Assembly: GCF_901447155.2 (NCBI RefSeq) | Contig: NZ_LR588416.1 | Coordinates: 62,001 to 126,000 of the forward strand | Length of the DNA stretch: 64,000 nucleotides | From: Peptoniphilus catoniae | GTDB taxonomy: Bacteria > Bacillota > Clostridia > Tissierellales > Peptoniphilaceae | Direction of reading: 5' to 3' | Shown here: piece after piece, positions 1-8,271 of the stretch | Layout: every line of letters begins with the position of its first letter | Numbering within the stretch: the first letter of the stretch is position 1 | The notes under the pieces: generated by a model | What the model saw: the letters and a program-made list of their open reading frames with translations, nothing else | Database searches by the model: none | What the model was told of the DNA's origin: nothing | Position numbers and translations under genes: made by a program

Positions 1-44
1 AAAATATTTAAAAAATAAAAATGCACAGTAGATAAATCTACATC

Positions 45-345
45 ACCCGGTCATCTTGAGTGAACGAAGCATCCCACCCTCAGTCATTTCGACTGGAGCG
101 AATGCAATGAGCGAAACGGAGAAATCTCTCTTTTTATTGCAAGATCTCTCCATGCGTTCGCTGTCACTCCTTTATTCGAGATGACAGGATTTTTAATACC
201 CGGTCATCTTGAGTGAACGAAGCATCCCACCCTTAGTCATTTCGACTGGAGCGAATGCAATGAGCGAAACGGAGAAATCTCTCTTTTTATTGCAAGATCT
301 CTCCATGCTTTCGTTACACTCACTTAGTCGAGATGACAAATTTGG
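45..345. repeat. Two tandem copies of a ~153-bp dispersed-type repeat
   Basis: Two near-identical units start at about 45 and 198, a period of 153 bp. Each begins GGTCATCTTGAGTGAACG, has a core containing TCATTTCGACTGGAGCG and GGAGAAATCTCTC, and ends near TCGAGATGAC. The unit ends are imperfect inverted complements (GTCATCTTGAG against CTCGAGATGAC), as in palindromic or MITE-like intergenic repeats. The copies differ mainly in their last 40 bp. A further end fragment (GTCATTTAGTCGAGATGAC) lies at about 351-370. No ORF is evident, and this accounts for the gene-free stretch 1-463. Confidence 0.8.
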
Positions 346-423
346 AATAGTCATTTAGTCGAGATGACTAATTTAAAAACTGCTTCCTTTGTATGGATAA
401 CTAATATCACACAGTTAAAGGCA

Positions 424-457
424 TAAAAAAACCTATGTATTAAATAATACATAGGTT
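424..457 (-). terminator. Terminator of the VaFE surface protein gene
   Basis: An 11-bp perfect stem (AACCTATGTAT with ATACATAGGTT) around a 6-nt loop is followed on the minus strand by a run of Ts. It lies just past the stop codon of the surface protein gene. Confidence 0.85.
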
Positions 458-463
458 TTTATT

Positions 464-2806
464 TTATCTTCTCTTCTTTAAAAATCCTAGAGCCGCACCA
501 CTTAGTATTGCAGTTAAGATACTTAATCCCATACCAGGATCGTAAGTCTTAGGTGCCATATATACAGGTGTGGGTTCTGCAGGTTTTTCTGGAACAAACA
601 CTTCTTCTTTTGGTTCTTCCACTAGCGGTGGTGGTGTTTCTTCTTTTGGTGGTGGTGTCTCTTCCTTTGGTGGTGGTGTTTCTTCCTTTGGTGGTGGTGT
701 TTCTTCTTTTGGTGGTGGCGTTTCTCTATCTGGTGGCGGTGTTGTTGTTGAAACTATTTTAAAGCTTTGTGCCGGATTTTCTTTATTGTTTTCAAATCCT
801 GCTAACTTTCCATCTTCGTAAATGTCATATATTAGAACAAACTCGTCACCGTCTTTGTAGATACTTGAATCAAAGGTTATGGTTATAGTCGCTTCTCCAT
901 TTGGACTTGTGAGTTTTCCGGTTTCATAAACTATAGGACTTTCAGTCTTTACTTCTTCGCCGGTTCTCTTGTTAATAAGTTTACCAACAAATTTATATTC
1001 TTTGCCTTGGCTTAATTTGTCAAAGGTAATTTTATCTATAACCTGTGTTCTTCCGCCTTGTTCTACAGTTTTTCCTTCTCTATTTGTGCCGTCTGTTGCC
1101 AAGGTTTCAAACTTAAATGGTTCATTGGATATTTTAAATAAGACGAATCTAGGAGCGCCATAATAGCCTACTCCACCTCCACCGCCGCCGCCGGATGAAC
1201 CTCCGCCAACAGGAGTGGGTATCATAAACTCTGAAACTTCAAAGTCAGGCATTGACTGAACTGCAGGTAATCCAGAATTAGGTGCTTCCGGATTAGGTGC
1301 TTCCGGATTTACAGGACCCATCGGTTGTTGTTTTAGTTCTTCGCCCTTTATATTTGTTTCATTAGGGCTATATCCCATTGTTAGACCATTGTCTTTATGA
1401 TTTCTTACATAGAAGGTTTTTAGGTCGTAGTTAAGATTTGCCTCACTTCTTTGCTCTTCAACTTTATACAAGTCGGATTCGTTAGTATAGGTAATTACAT
1501 ATTGAAAAGCAGACAGGCTTTCGCCCTTGTTTACTTTTTGAGCCAATCTCTTTTTAGCAAATTCTTCTATGAGTTTCTTGTCAATTTTCTTTACTTGTTC
1601 CGGAGTAATATCTTCATAGGAATATTTTTCTTCTCCATCTTTTCCGTTGAAGTTAAAAGATTCCTTTATAATATTTCCATACCTTATGTGAATAGTTATA
1701 GTTCCCTTTTTAAAGTTTTTAGGACTGGTATTTCTCATAAAAGGTGCTATAATGTGAGGCTTAGGTATTCCTTCATGGCCTTGGTTCGGATTAGAACCTT
1801 CTCCCTGATCTACAGGAGGTTGAGGACTGGGTATAGGTACAGGATCAGGTGCCGGTCCAGGACCTACAGGAGGGTTAGGTACCGGTACAGGAACCAAGAT
1901 TTCATTGGAAGTTTCCTTCATGTTTTCAATATCAATACCTTTTTCCGGTTGACCTTCACTGTAAATGTTAAGCTTCAGTTCTTCAGATAAAAGACCTTCG
2001 TCTTTAAGTTCCTTAATTATCTTTTGTATTTCATCATTAGGCACTTCAATACCTGCACCCTCACTTTTTGCAAGCATATAGGTTAGTTGCGATAAAACTA
2101 TTGAATGTGTTTTACCGTCTTCCTTAGTAGTAACTACAAGGCTTTCACCGGTTCCAAGATTTGTTATCTTAAAGGTAACTCCCGGCATAGGCTTATCATT
2201 TTCATTAACTTTTTCTATTATAAACCCGCGATGCAGCGGTCCCTGGCCAGAAAATCCGCCGCCTCCACTGCTAAAGCATCCGGAACCTCCACCGGAGGAT
2301 CCACCTCCGCCACTTTTTACAGCTTCAGGTTCTTGGATATCTGATATTTCAAGTTCTTCTGCATCAGTTTCAGCATCTTGAGCAAGACCTTTGCTTTCAG
2401 CCTCTTCTATGACTTCACTTTCTTTGTCTTCTAAAGTTCTTTCTTCATGCTCTTCTGAACTTGCTTCCGCAGCTTCTATTTCAGATTTTTCTAAAGTTGG
2501 TTCTTTTGCTTCCTTTTCTGCTTCAGACTCTTCTAAAGTTGGTTCTGCAGATTCTGGTTCTTTTTCCAACTCTTCTGAAACTACTTCTGTTGCTTCTGTT
2601 GCTGCTTCAGATTCTTCTAAAGTCCTTTCTGTTGCTTCAGACTCTTTAGGTTCTTCTGCAGGTGCTTCTGTTGCTTCTACTTCAACTGAAACAACTTTAT
2701 CGGCAAGATTTGCAGTTTCTGCAGATGTTTCTTCTGCAAAAACTCCTACAGGCAGAAAGAGCAAAAGCATTGAAAGCAGCATTAGCACTTTGATTTTTCC
2801 TTTCAT
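464..2806 (-). CDS. VaFE-type surface protein with wall-anchor-like C-terminus
   Basis: Large secreted surface protein of 780 aa. Residues 1-24 form a signal peptide ending VGVFA. Residues 25-165 are very acidic, built on degenerate units such as TLEESEA. A Gly/Ser-rich linker follows. About 195-300 resembles a SpaA/Cna-B-like beta domain (FIIEKVNENDKPMPGVTFKI). Pro/Asn-rich linkers come next. About 590-690 resembles a VaFE repeat (TDGTNREGKT, LSQGKEYKFVGKL). Five PPPKEET-type units follow. The end (APKTYDPG, hydrophobic stretch, KKRR) looks like a sorting signal, but the motif is not LPXTG. It is monocistronic with its own terminator, and the start has SD GAAAGGAGAG. An adhesive or stalk role is inferred. 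Confidence 0.8.
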   Translation of the reverse strand: MKGKIKVLMLLSMLLLFLPVGVFAEETSAETANLADKVVSVEVEATEAPAEEPKESEATERTLEESEAATEATEVVSEELEKEPESAEPTLEESEAEKEAKEPTLEKSEIEAAEASSEEHEERTLEDKESEVIEEAESKGLAQDAETDAEELEISDIQEPEAVKSGGGGSSGGGSGCFSSGGGGFSGQGPLHRGFIIEKVNENDKPMPGVTFKITNLGTGESLVVTTKEDGKTHSIVLSQLTYMLAKSEGAGIEVPNDEIQKIIKELKDEGLLSEELKLNIYSEGQPEKGIDIENMKETSNEILVPVPVPNPPVGPGPAPDPVPIPSPQPPVDQGEGSNPNQGHEGIPKPHIIAPFMRNTSPKNFKKGTITIHIRYGNIIKESFNFNGKDGEEKYSYEDITPEQVKKIDKKLIEEFAKKRLAQKVNKGESLSAFQYVITYTNESDLYKVEEQRSEANLNYDLKTFYVRNHKDNGLTMGYSPNETNIKGEELKQQPMGPVNPEAPNPEAPNSGLPAVQSMPDFEVSEFMIPTPVGGGSSGGGGGGGVGYYGAPRFVLFKISNEPFKFETLATDGTNREGKTVEQGGRTQVIDKITFDKLSQGKEYKFVGKLINKRTGEEVKTESPIVYETGKLTSPNGEATITITFDSSIYKDGDEFVLIYDIYEDGKLAGFENNKENPAQSFKIVSTTTPPPDRETPPPKEETPPPKEETPPPKEETPPPKEETPPPLVEEPKEEVFVPEKPAEPTPVYMAPKTYDPGMGLSILTAILSGAALGFLKKRR
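627..731 (-). repeat. Five 21-bp tandem repeats encoding PPPKEET units
   Basis: Five consecutive 21-nt units (plus-strand form GGTGGTGGTGTTTCTTC plus four bases) encode the proline-rich stalk before the C-terminal anchor of the surface protein. The fifth unit is diverged. Such in-frame arrays can change copy number by slippage. Confidence 0.85.
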
Positions 2807-3013
2807 CCTTCTCTCCTTTCATAAAATAGAAATACCCCTCAAAATAATCTAAGGAGAGGTAAGTTTTCTCTTCTTTAAAATCGTTTTATTTTAAAGATGA
2901 TATATTATGTATACTAAAATTAAGTTATATAAATTATACCATAATTATGATATTTATCCAGCTACTAATAGCTAAATTCTACTTTTTAATGCCAATAAAA
3001 GTAAATTATATAT

Positions 3014-3041
3014 AAAAAAGATCCGGAATAATCCGGATCTG
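3014..3041 (-). terminator. Terminator of yfcC-iadA
   Basis: The stem AGATCCGGA / TCCGGATCT with a short loop is followed on the minus strand by TTTTTTAT, just past the iadA stop codon. Confidence 0.85.
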
Positions 3042-3068
3042 ATTTTTATTATTAATTTGAGGCTTTTT

Positions 3069-4256
3069 TTATCTTTCTTCAAAAGTGCCGAAAACTATAG
3101 GCTTTTTACTTTCCACCATAAGTTTACCTTTAGCAAATACAGAGTCTATGTCTAAGGTATTTTCGTCTAAGAGATTTATATCGGCATCCTTGCCTACTTT
3201 AATCTCGCCCTTGTCGGCAAATTTTAAAATTCTTGCAGGGTTTGTTGTAAGTCCTCTAAGTGCAATATTAAGAGGTATATTTTCTCTAAAAACACATTCT
3301 TTTATAGCTTCAAGGAGGCAACTTGATGTACCTATGCCTATGCCTATATACTCATTTTTATCATTAAACATAGGGAAGCTTCCTTGGCCGTCTGAGGTGA
3401 AGGTAAAGTTATCAAGGCTGATTTTTTCATCTATAATTCTTTTAAGTGCCTTGGATATTCTGACCTCCCCATATTCTCTTTCCCAAAGGTCAGGGTCCTC
3501 TGCTCCTGTAAAGTCAGCGTAACCTCCCCTTTTCATGTACTTAATTGTTTCTTCAAAAAGTTCGGGATTTCTGCCTGAGTGTGTAGGCAAAAACTGTGTA
3601 ATGGGAATTTCAGTTTCATCTACTGCACGGTTTAAATAATCCAGGTTGCTTTTTCCGTCACCCATGTGGATATTAATAATACCTGCCTTACCTGAAAGCA
3701 TTCCTGCTACTCTTACATTTGCAGCAAGGCGAAGAAATTCTTCAAAGGTTGGTTGAGATGATCTGTGATCAGACAGGGCAATTTCTCCTGTACCTATAAC
3801 TTTGTCAATAGCCATAATATCCTTCATTATGTCCCCTGTTAGGGTAGGTGTGGGGATTTGATAGGCTCCTGTATAAATATAGGTGCTTACTCCTTCCTCT
3901 TCCAAACCTCTGGCCTTGGCAAGAAGGGCATTAATATCTCTACATATACCATCTGTACCTAAGGTGCCCACTACTGTTGTAACTCCAGCCATTGTAAGGG
4001 TGGTAAGTTTTATTTCAGGAGTTCTGGTTTTAAAGCCGCCTTCTCCTCCTCCGCCTAAAATATGAACGTGGCAGTCAATAAATCCCGGGGTTAAAATTTT
4101 TCCTGTGCCGTCAATTTCTTCTACTTCAACGACTCCGCCTAAATCTATTTTTATTTCGTCTTCTATGGCGGCGATTTTATCTCCTAAAATCAATATATCT
4201 TTTATTCCCTTTTCTTCAGGGGAATAAACTTTTGCATTTCTAATAATTTTAATCAT
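3069..4256 (-). CDS. iadA: Isoaspartyl dipeptidase (beta-aspartyl peptidase)
   Basis: Cytoplasmic amidohydrolase-superfamily metallopeptidase of 395 aa, normal for IadA, which cleaves beta-aspartyl dipeptides from damaged proteins or peptides. Visible metal-site motifs are GFIDCHVH (His63, His65), NIHMGD (His197), LPTHSGRN (His226) and TSDGQGS (Asp289). The segment GEIALSDHRSS aligns with the region that in E. coli IadA carries the carboxylated bridging lysine, and a Glu sits there instead (alignment from memory). The gene starts 10 bp after the YfcC transporter, and IadA is often paired with such carriers. The pair probably imports and degrades peptides or acidic amino acids. Confidence 0.9.
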   Translation of the reverse strand: MIKIIRNAKVYSPEEKGIKDILILGDKIAAIEDEIKIDLGGVVEVEEIDGTGKILTPGFIDCHVHILGGGGEGGFKTRTPEIKLTTLTMAGVTTVVGTLGTDGICRDINALLAKARGLEEEGVSTYIYTGAYQIPTPTLTGDIMKDIMAIDKVIGTGEIALSDHRSSQPTFEEFLRLAANVRVAGMLSGKAGIINIHMGDGKSNLDYLNRAVDETEIPITQFLPTHSGRNPELFEETIKYMKRGGYADFTGAEDPDLWEREYGEVRISKALKRIIDEKISLDNFTFTSDGQGSFPMFNDKNEYIGIGIGTSSCLLEAIKECVFRENIPLNIALRGLTTNPARILKFADKGEIKVGKDADINLLDENTLDIDSVFAKGKLMVESKKPIVFGTFEER

Positions 4257-4266
4257 AATTCATCTC

Positions 4267-5970
4267 CTATTGGAAATTAATTGCAACTGCTATTACCAAT
4301 ATAATTGATCCCAGCAAGAAGAAAAATCCTTGCATTTTTATTTGGAATTTAGCCCATTTTGACCAGTCTATACCTGCTACTCCAAGTACACCTATAAGGC
4401 TGGCACTTACCGGAGTAAAGGCATCCATAAATCCTGCTCCCATTTGGTAGGCAAGTACGGATATTTGTCTTGAAAGTCCAACAAGGTCTGCAAGGGGTGC
4501 CATAATAGGCATAGTCAATGCTGCTTGACCTGAGTTTGATGTTACTACAAGGTTAAAGCAACTTTGGAAAAGATACATTCCTATTGCAGCTATAGTTCTC
4601 GGAACTCCTGCAAAGGCATTGCCTATTGAGTATAAAATAGTGTTTAAAGCTGAAAAGCTGTTTGCATCACTTCCGCCTAAAACTATAAGTATACCTTTAG
4701 CCATACCTACTACAACGGCGGTACCTGCAAGGTCTGCGGCTCCTGATTGGAATTTTGAAGCCATATCGTTAATTGTCATATTGTTTAACTTAAAGATTAC
4801 TGCAGTTATACCTGTAACAAATCCCATTACAAAGAATTGAGATGCTATTTCAGGAATATAGTAGCCTTTTTTCATAACTCCCCAAACTATCCAAATAAGA
4901 ACTAAAAGCATTTCAAAAAGTATAAGTTTGTGACCAAGTTTAAATTCTCTTGCTCCCTGGTCTTGTTCAAGCTTTGCTCTAAACTTGTTATCTGTTTCAT
5001 ATACAACAGACTTAGTAGGGTTCTTTCTGATCCTTTCGGCATATATCATAGTATAGGCTGCGCCCAGACCTGTAACTATTACCCAGCAGGTAAGTCTGAA
5101 TCCCGCTCCTGAAAGTACTGGGATACCTGCTATACCTTGGGCTATTGCAACGCTAAAGGGACTCATCCAGGAAACGGCATTTCCAAGTTGTGAAGCGACA
5201 AAGGTTACAGTAACTGCCACTATGGAGTCGTAACCCAGGGCTATTACAAAGGGAACCATTACCATGGAAAATGGTATAACCTCTTCACTCATTCCGAAGG
5301 TTGCTCCACCTAAAGAGAATAAATAGAACAATATAGGTATTGCAAGCTTTTCAAGACCTCTTGTTTTATTAATTACTGCATAAATTCCAGCATCAATAGC
5401 ACCTGTAGACATAACTATTCCAAAAGCTCCACCTACTACTAAAAGCAAAGCTACTATACCTACTGCAGAACCATACTTGTCTCCTGATACCAAGCCTTCA
5501 AATACATAGTTTAAAAATCCGAAACCGTTAAAGTCATCAGTTCCCCAAATGCCTGCGGTTTTATTTAATTTTTGTGACTTGTCATAAAAATCTTCACCAT
5601 AAATTTCATAAAGGGTGTCATCTGTAAGACCTGCGGCATCAAGGCTTGACTCATCAAAAGTCTTATTTGCAATAAGATCTCCAAAGGCTTCTTCATCAAT
5701 ATCAAATTTTTCTAAAGTTTCTTTGTCCTCGTATAGCTTAGGAAGATTTTGATCTAAAAAATCAGCGTCTCTGTTATACATATAGCGGAAGGTTTCAGAT
5801 CTTAAAACCGTTCTAGATGCAGTTTCTCCATTTGCATTTAAGTACTCCACATCATGAGTGGAAAATTTTCCGGCAGGAACTAAGAAGGTTAAAGCCCAAC
5901 AAATTAAGACTACAACAAATATAATTGCATAGGTATGCGGCGTTTTAAATTTCGTAACGTCCTTTTTCAT
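4267..5970 (-). CDS. YfcC family membrane transporter
   Basis: Polytopic permease of 567 aa of the YfcC family (C4-dicarboxylate/basic amino-acid carrier-like). The first membrane segment is near residues 13-30, and about ten more follow from residue 165. Between them is a hydrophilic stretch of about 115 residues (roughly 40-155), predicted outside the membrane and rich in Asp/Glu. Conserved family segments such as GMSEEVIPFSMV and SGQAALTMPIMAPL are present. It is the first gene of an operon with iadA, so a peptide or aspartate-type substrate is plausible but unproven. Confidence 0.85.
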   Translation of the reverse strand: MKKDVTKFKTPHTYAIIFVVVLICWALTFLVPAGKFSTHDVEYLNANGETASRTVLRSETFRYMYNRDADFLDQNLPKLYEDKETLEKFDIDEEAFGDLIANKTFDESSLDAAGLTDDTLYEIYGEDFYDKSQKLNKTAGIWGTDDFNGFGFLNYVFEGLVSGDKYGSAVGIVALLLVVGGAFGIVMSTGAIDAGIYAVINKTRGLEKLAIPILFYLFSLGGATFGMSEEVIPFSMVMVPFVIALGYDSIVAVTVTFVASQLGNAVSWMSPFSVAIAQGIAGIPVLSGAGFRLTCWVIVTGLGAAYTMIYAERIRKNPTKSVVYETDNKFRAKLEQDQGAREFKLGHKLILFEMLLVLIWIVWGVMKKGYYIPEIASQFFVMGFVTGITAVIFKLNNMTINDMASKFQSGAADLAGTAVVVGMAKGILIVLGGSDANSFSALNTILYSIGNAFAGVPRTIAAIGMYLFQSCFNLVVTSNSGQAALTMPIMAPLADLVGLSRQISVLAYQMGAGFMDAFTPVSASLIGVLGVAGIDWSKWAKFQIKMQGFFFLLGSIILVIAVAINFQ

Positions 5971-6081
5971 AAAATACTCCTTTCAGTTAATTAACTTTGG
6001 TTATTTTTACTTTCTGCTGTTTTAGAATAAATATATAATCTATATTTTAAATCCTAAAGGATTTATTTATTAATTAAGATT

Positions 6082-6921
6082 TTAAAAACCTATTACTATT
6101 CCTCCATTGTCTGCATATCCTGATGATAGGCCCTTAGTATGAACTATTATAATATCCTTGAAATTATAAAGGTTCTTTACTTTCTCTTTTAGCTCATTTG
6201 CCATATCAAGTCTATTTACATGGGATATAACTAAAATCCTCTCCTCAAAATTGTTACATACACTTCCAAGGGCATCTGCAAGCTTCATAATTGATCTCTT
6301 AAATCCCCTGTTCATTTCAAAGAGAGATATCTCTCCATTTTTTCCTTCCATAACCGGTCTTATGTTTAAAATATTTGCAATAAGTCCTGAGGTTCTTTTA
6401 ATTCTGCCGTTTTTAATAAGGTTATCCAGACTTTCCAAAACAAAAAATGTAAAGTTGCTTTTAATTTTTTCTTCTATAAGATTTACAGCTTCGTTAAAAT
6501 CCTCAGCCTTATCTAAAACTTCAATCATTTTTAAAAGTACTGAAGTTTGACCGGCACTTGCAGCTTGAGAGTCCACTATATAGACATTTTTGTCAGGATA
6601 CTCTTTTTTAAATTCATCTACAGCTACTGCTGCAGAATTGTAGGATCCTGAAAGCTTTTTAGAAATAGTAAGTATAAATATATTGTCCTCTTTTGTATTC
6701 TTTAGGTGGTTAAGATATTCATAGGGTCCGGGGCAAGCTGTTTTTATAGGATTTTTACTATTTAACATAGCCTTTAAATAACCTTCAATGTTTAAGGTAT
6801 CATCGTCTACGTATTCATAACCCTCCACTGTAATTTTAAAGGGCACGTAAGATATGTTAAATTCTTTTTCCATTTCTTTTGATAAGTCACAAGCCGTATC
6901 TGAAATTATTTTGTATTTCAT
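6082..6921 (-). CDS. DegV family fatty-acid-binding protein
   Basis: DegV-fold protein of 279 aa. Family members bind a fatty acid, and some (FakB) present it to the kinase FakA for phosphorylation and phospholipid synthesis. Visible signatures are ISDTACDLS at the N-terminus, the LTISKKLSGSYNSA loop and NILNIRPVM. It starts 6 bp after glmM in the cca-glmM-degV operon. A second DegV paralog lies at 61.5-62.4 kb, so this genome has at least two with probably different acyl preferences. Neither fakA nor plsX is in the window. Confidence 0.88.
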   Translation of the reverse strand: MKYKIISDTACDLSKEMEKEFNISYVPFKITVEGYEYVDDDTLNIEGYLKAMLNSKNPIKTACPGPYEYLNHLKNTKEDNIFILTISKKLSGSYNSAAVAVDEFKKEYPDKNVYIVDSQAASAGQTSVLLKMIEVLDKAEDFNEAVNLIEEKIKSNFTFFVLESLDNLIKNGRIKRTSGLIANILNIRPVMEGKNGEISLFEMNRGFKRSIMKLADALGSVCNNFEERILVISHVNRLDMANELKEKVKNLYNFKDIIIVHTKGLSSGYADNGGIVIGF

Positions 6922-6927
6922 AATTTA

Positions 6928-8271
6928 TTAATTTAACCTTTCTTCTATATATTCAGCAAGATCTTCTGCATATTTTTTCAAAACTTCTTCATCTTCCCCT
7001 TCAATCATTACCCTTATTTTACTTTCGGTGCCTGAAGGTCTTATAACTACTCTTCCCTTACCTGCAAATTCTTTTTCTATATGATCTATTTTTTCTCTTA
7101 TATCAGCAAAATCCATATATTTGTTTTTAAGATCTGATCTTACTTTTGCATTTACAAGGACCTGAGGGTAGGTAGTCATTAAGGAGTTAAGTTGAGATAG
7201 TTTCTTTTTTGTATTTGTCATTACTTCAAGTAGATGTAAACCGGTAGCAAGCCCGTCGCCTGTTGTGTTGTAGTCTAAAAATATAATGTGACCGGACTGC
7301 TCTCCTCCAAGTACATAACCCTTGTTTATCATTTCTTCAAGAACGTATCTGTCCCCGACTTTTGTATGAACTAAATCTACTCCTATAGTATCAAGGTATC
7401 TGCCAAGACCTATATTTGACATAATTGTACCTACTACAGTGTTTCCTTTAAGCTTGTTTCTATCTTTCAGGTAGCCTGCACAAATTGCTAAAATATGGTC
7501 TCCGTCAACTATCTTTCCTTCTTCATCTACAGCTATAATTCTGTCAGCATCTCCATCAAAACTCATTCCTATATCGGAGCCGGTTTCTTTTACCAATTTA
7601 CAAATTAAATCGGGATTTGTAGATCCGCACTTGTCATTTATATTTTTGCCGTTGGGCTTGTTATTTATAACTACAACCTCTGCGCCCATTGACTCAAGTA
7701 GGGGACCTGCTATTTCAGATAAGGCTCCGTTGCCGGTATCTAAGGCGATTTTCATTCCCTTAAGATCCATATCTGCAAGGCTTTTTAAATAATTTGCATA
7801 CTTGTCTTTAAGTGTGTCTTTTCTAGTTACACGACCTATATCTTCTCCCGTTACATTTTTATAGAGTTTAGTTTCTGAAAATATGTAATCTTCAATTTGA
7901 TCTTCTATTTTGTCAGGTAATTTGTAACCGTCCTTGGAGAAAAATTTTATTCCGTTATGCTCAAAGGGATTGTGGGATGCTGATATTACAATTCCCGCAA
8001 GATAATCTCCCTCTCTTGTCAAATAGGCAATGGCAGGTGTAGGTATTACTCCTGCAAGCTCCACATCAAGTCCTATTGACAAAAGCCCTGATACTAAGGC
8101 GGTTTCTAAAAGGTCTCCGGAAAGTCTTGTATCTCTTCCTATTAGAATCTTTCCTCTTTTTCCCTCGGCAAGAATATAGCCTGCAGCTCTTCCTAATTTA
8201 TAAGCAAGTTTAGGGCCAAGCTCCAGGTTTGCTATACCTCTTACTCCGTCAGTTCCAAATAATTTTCCCAT
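6928..8271 (-). CDS. glmM: Phosphoglucosamine mutase
   Basis: Interconverts glucosamine-6-P and glucosamine-1-P on the route to UDP-GlcNAc for peptidoglycan. Alpha-D-phosphohexomutase domains are clear: GKLFGTDGVRG at the N-terminus, the phosphoserine loop SASHNP near residue 100, the metal loop DGDADR and the C-terminal phosphate-binding RPSGTESKIRVM. An upstream ATG at 8283 would add four residues. The ATG at 8271 is preferred because it overlaps the cca stop as TAATG and is preceded by GGTGAT, which can pair with the extended anti-SD, pointing to translational coupling. Length is about 447 aa, as expected. Confidence 0.95.
   Translation of the reverse strand: MGKLFGTDGVRGIANLELGPKLAYKLGRAAGYILAEGKRGKILIGRDTRLSGDLLETALVSGLLSIGLDVELAGVIPTPAIAYLTREGDYLAGIVISASHNPFEHNGIKFFSKDGYKLPDKIEDQIEDYIFSETKLYKNVTGEDIGRVTRKDTLKDKYANYLKSLADMDLKGMKIALDTGNGALSEIAGPLLESMGAEVVVINNKPNGKNINDKCGSTNPDLICKLVKETGSDIGMSFDGDADRIIAVDEEGKIVDGDHILAICAGYLKDRNKLKGNTVVGTIMSNIGLGRYLDTIGVDLVHTKVGDRYVLEEMINKGYVLGGEQSGHIIFLDYNTTGDGLATGLHLLEVMTNTKKKLSQLNSLMTTYPQVLVNAKVRSDLKNKYMDFADIREKIDHIEKEFAGKGRVVIRPSGTESKIRVMIEGEDEEVLKKYAEDLAEYIEERLN

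Noticed and set aside
45-345. Tandem repeats considered as a CRISPR array
   Set aside because: Only two long units with no short regular repeat-spacer pattern and no cas genes.
1451-1990. Plus-strand ORF of 179 aa
   Set aside because: Antisense to the surface protein, no plausible start signal, and low-complexity Arg/Tyr runs arise from the Pro/Gly-rich linker on the other strand.
2391-2852. Plus-strand Ser-rich ORF of 153 aa
   Set aside because: It is the antisense frame of the acidic repeat region in the surface protein; no RBS and composition fully explained by the other strand.
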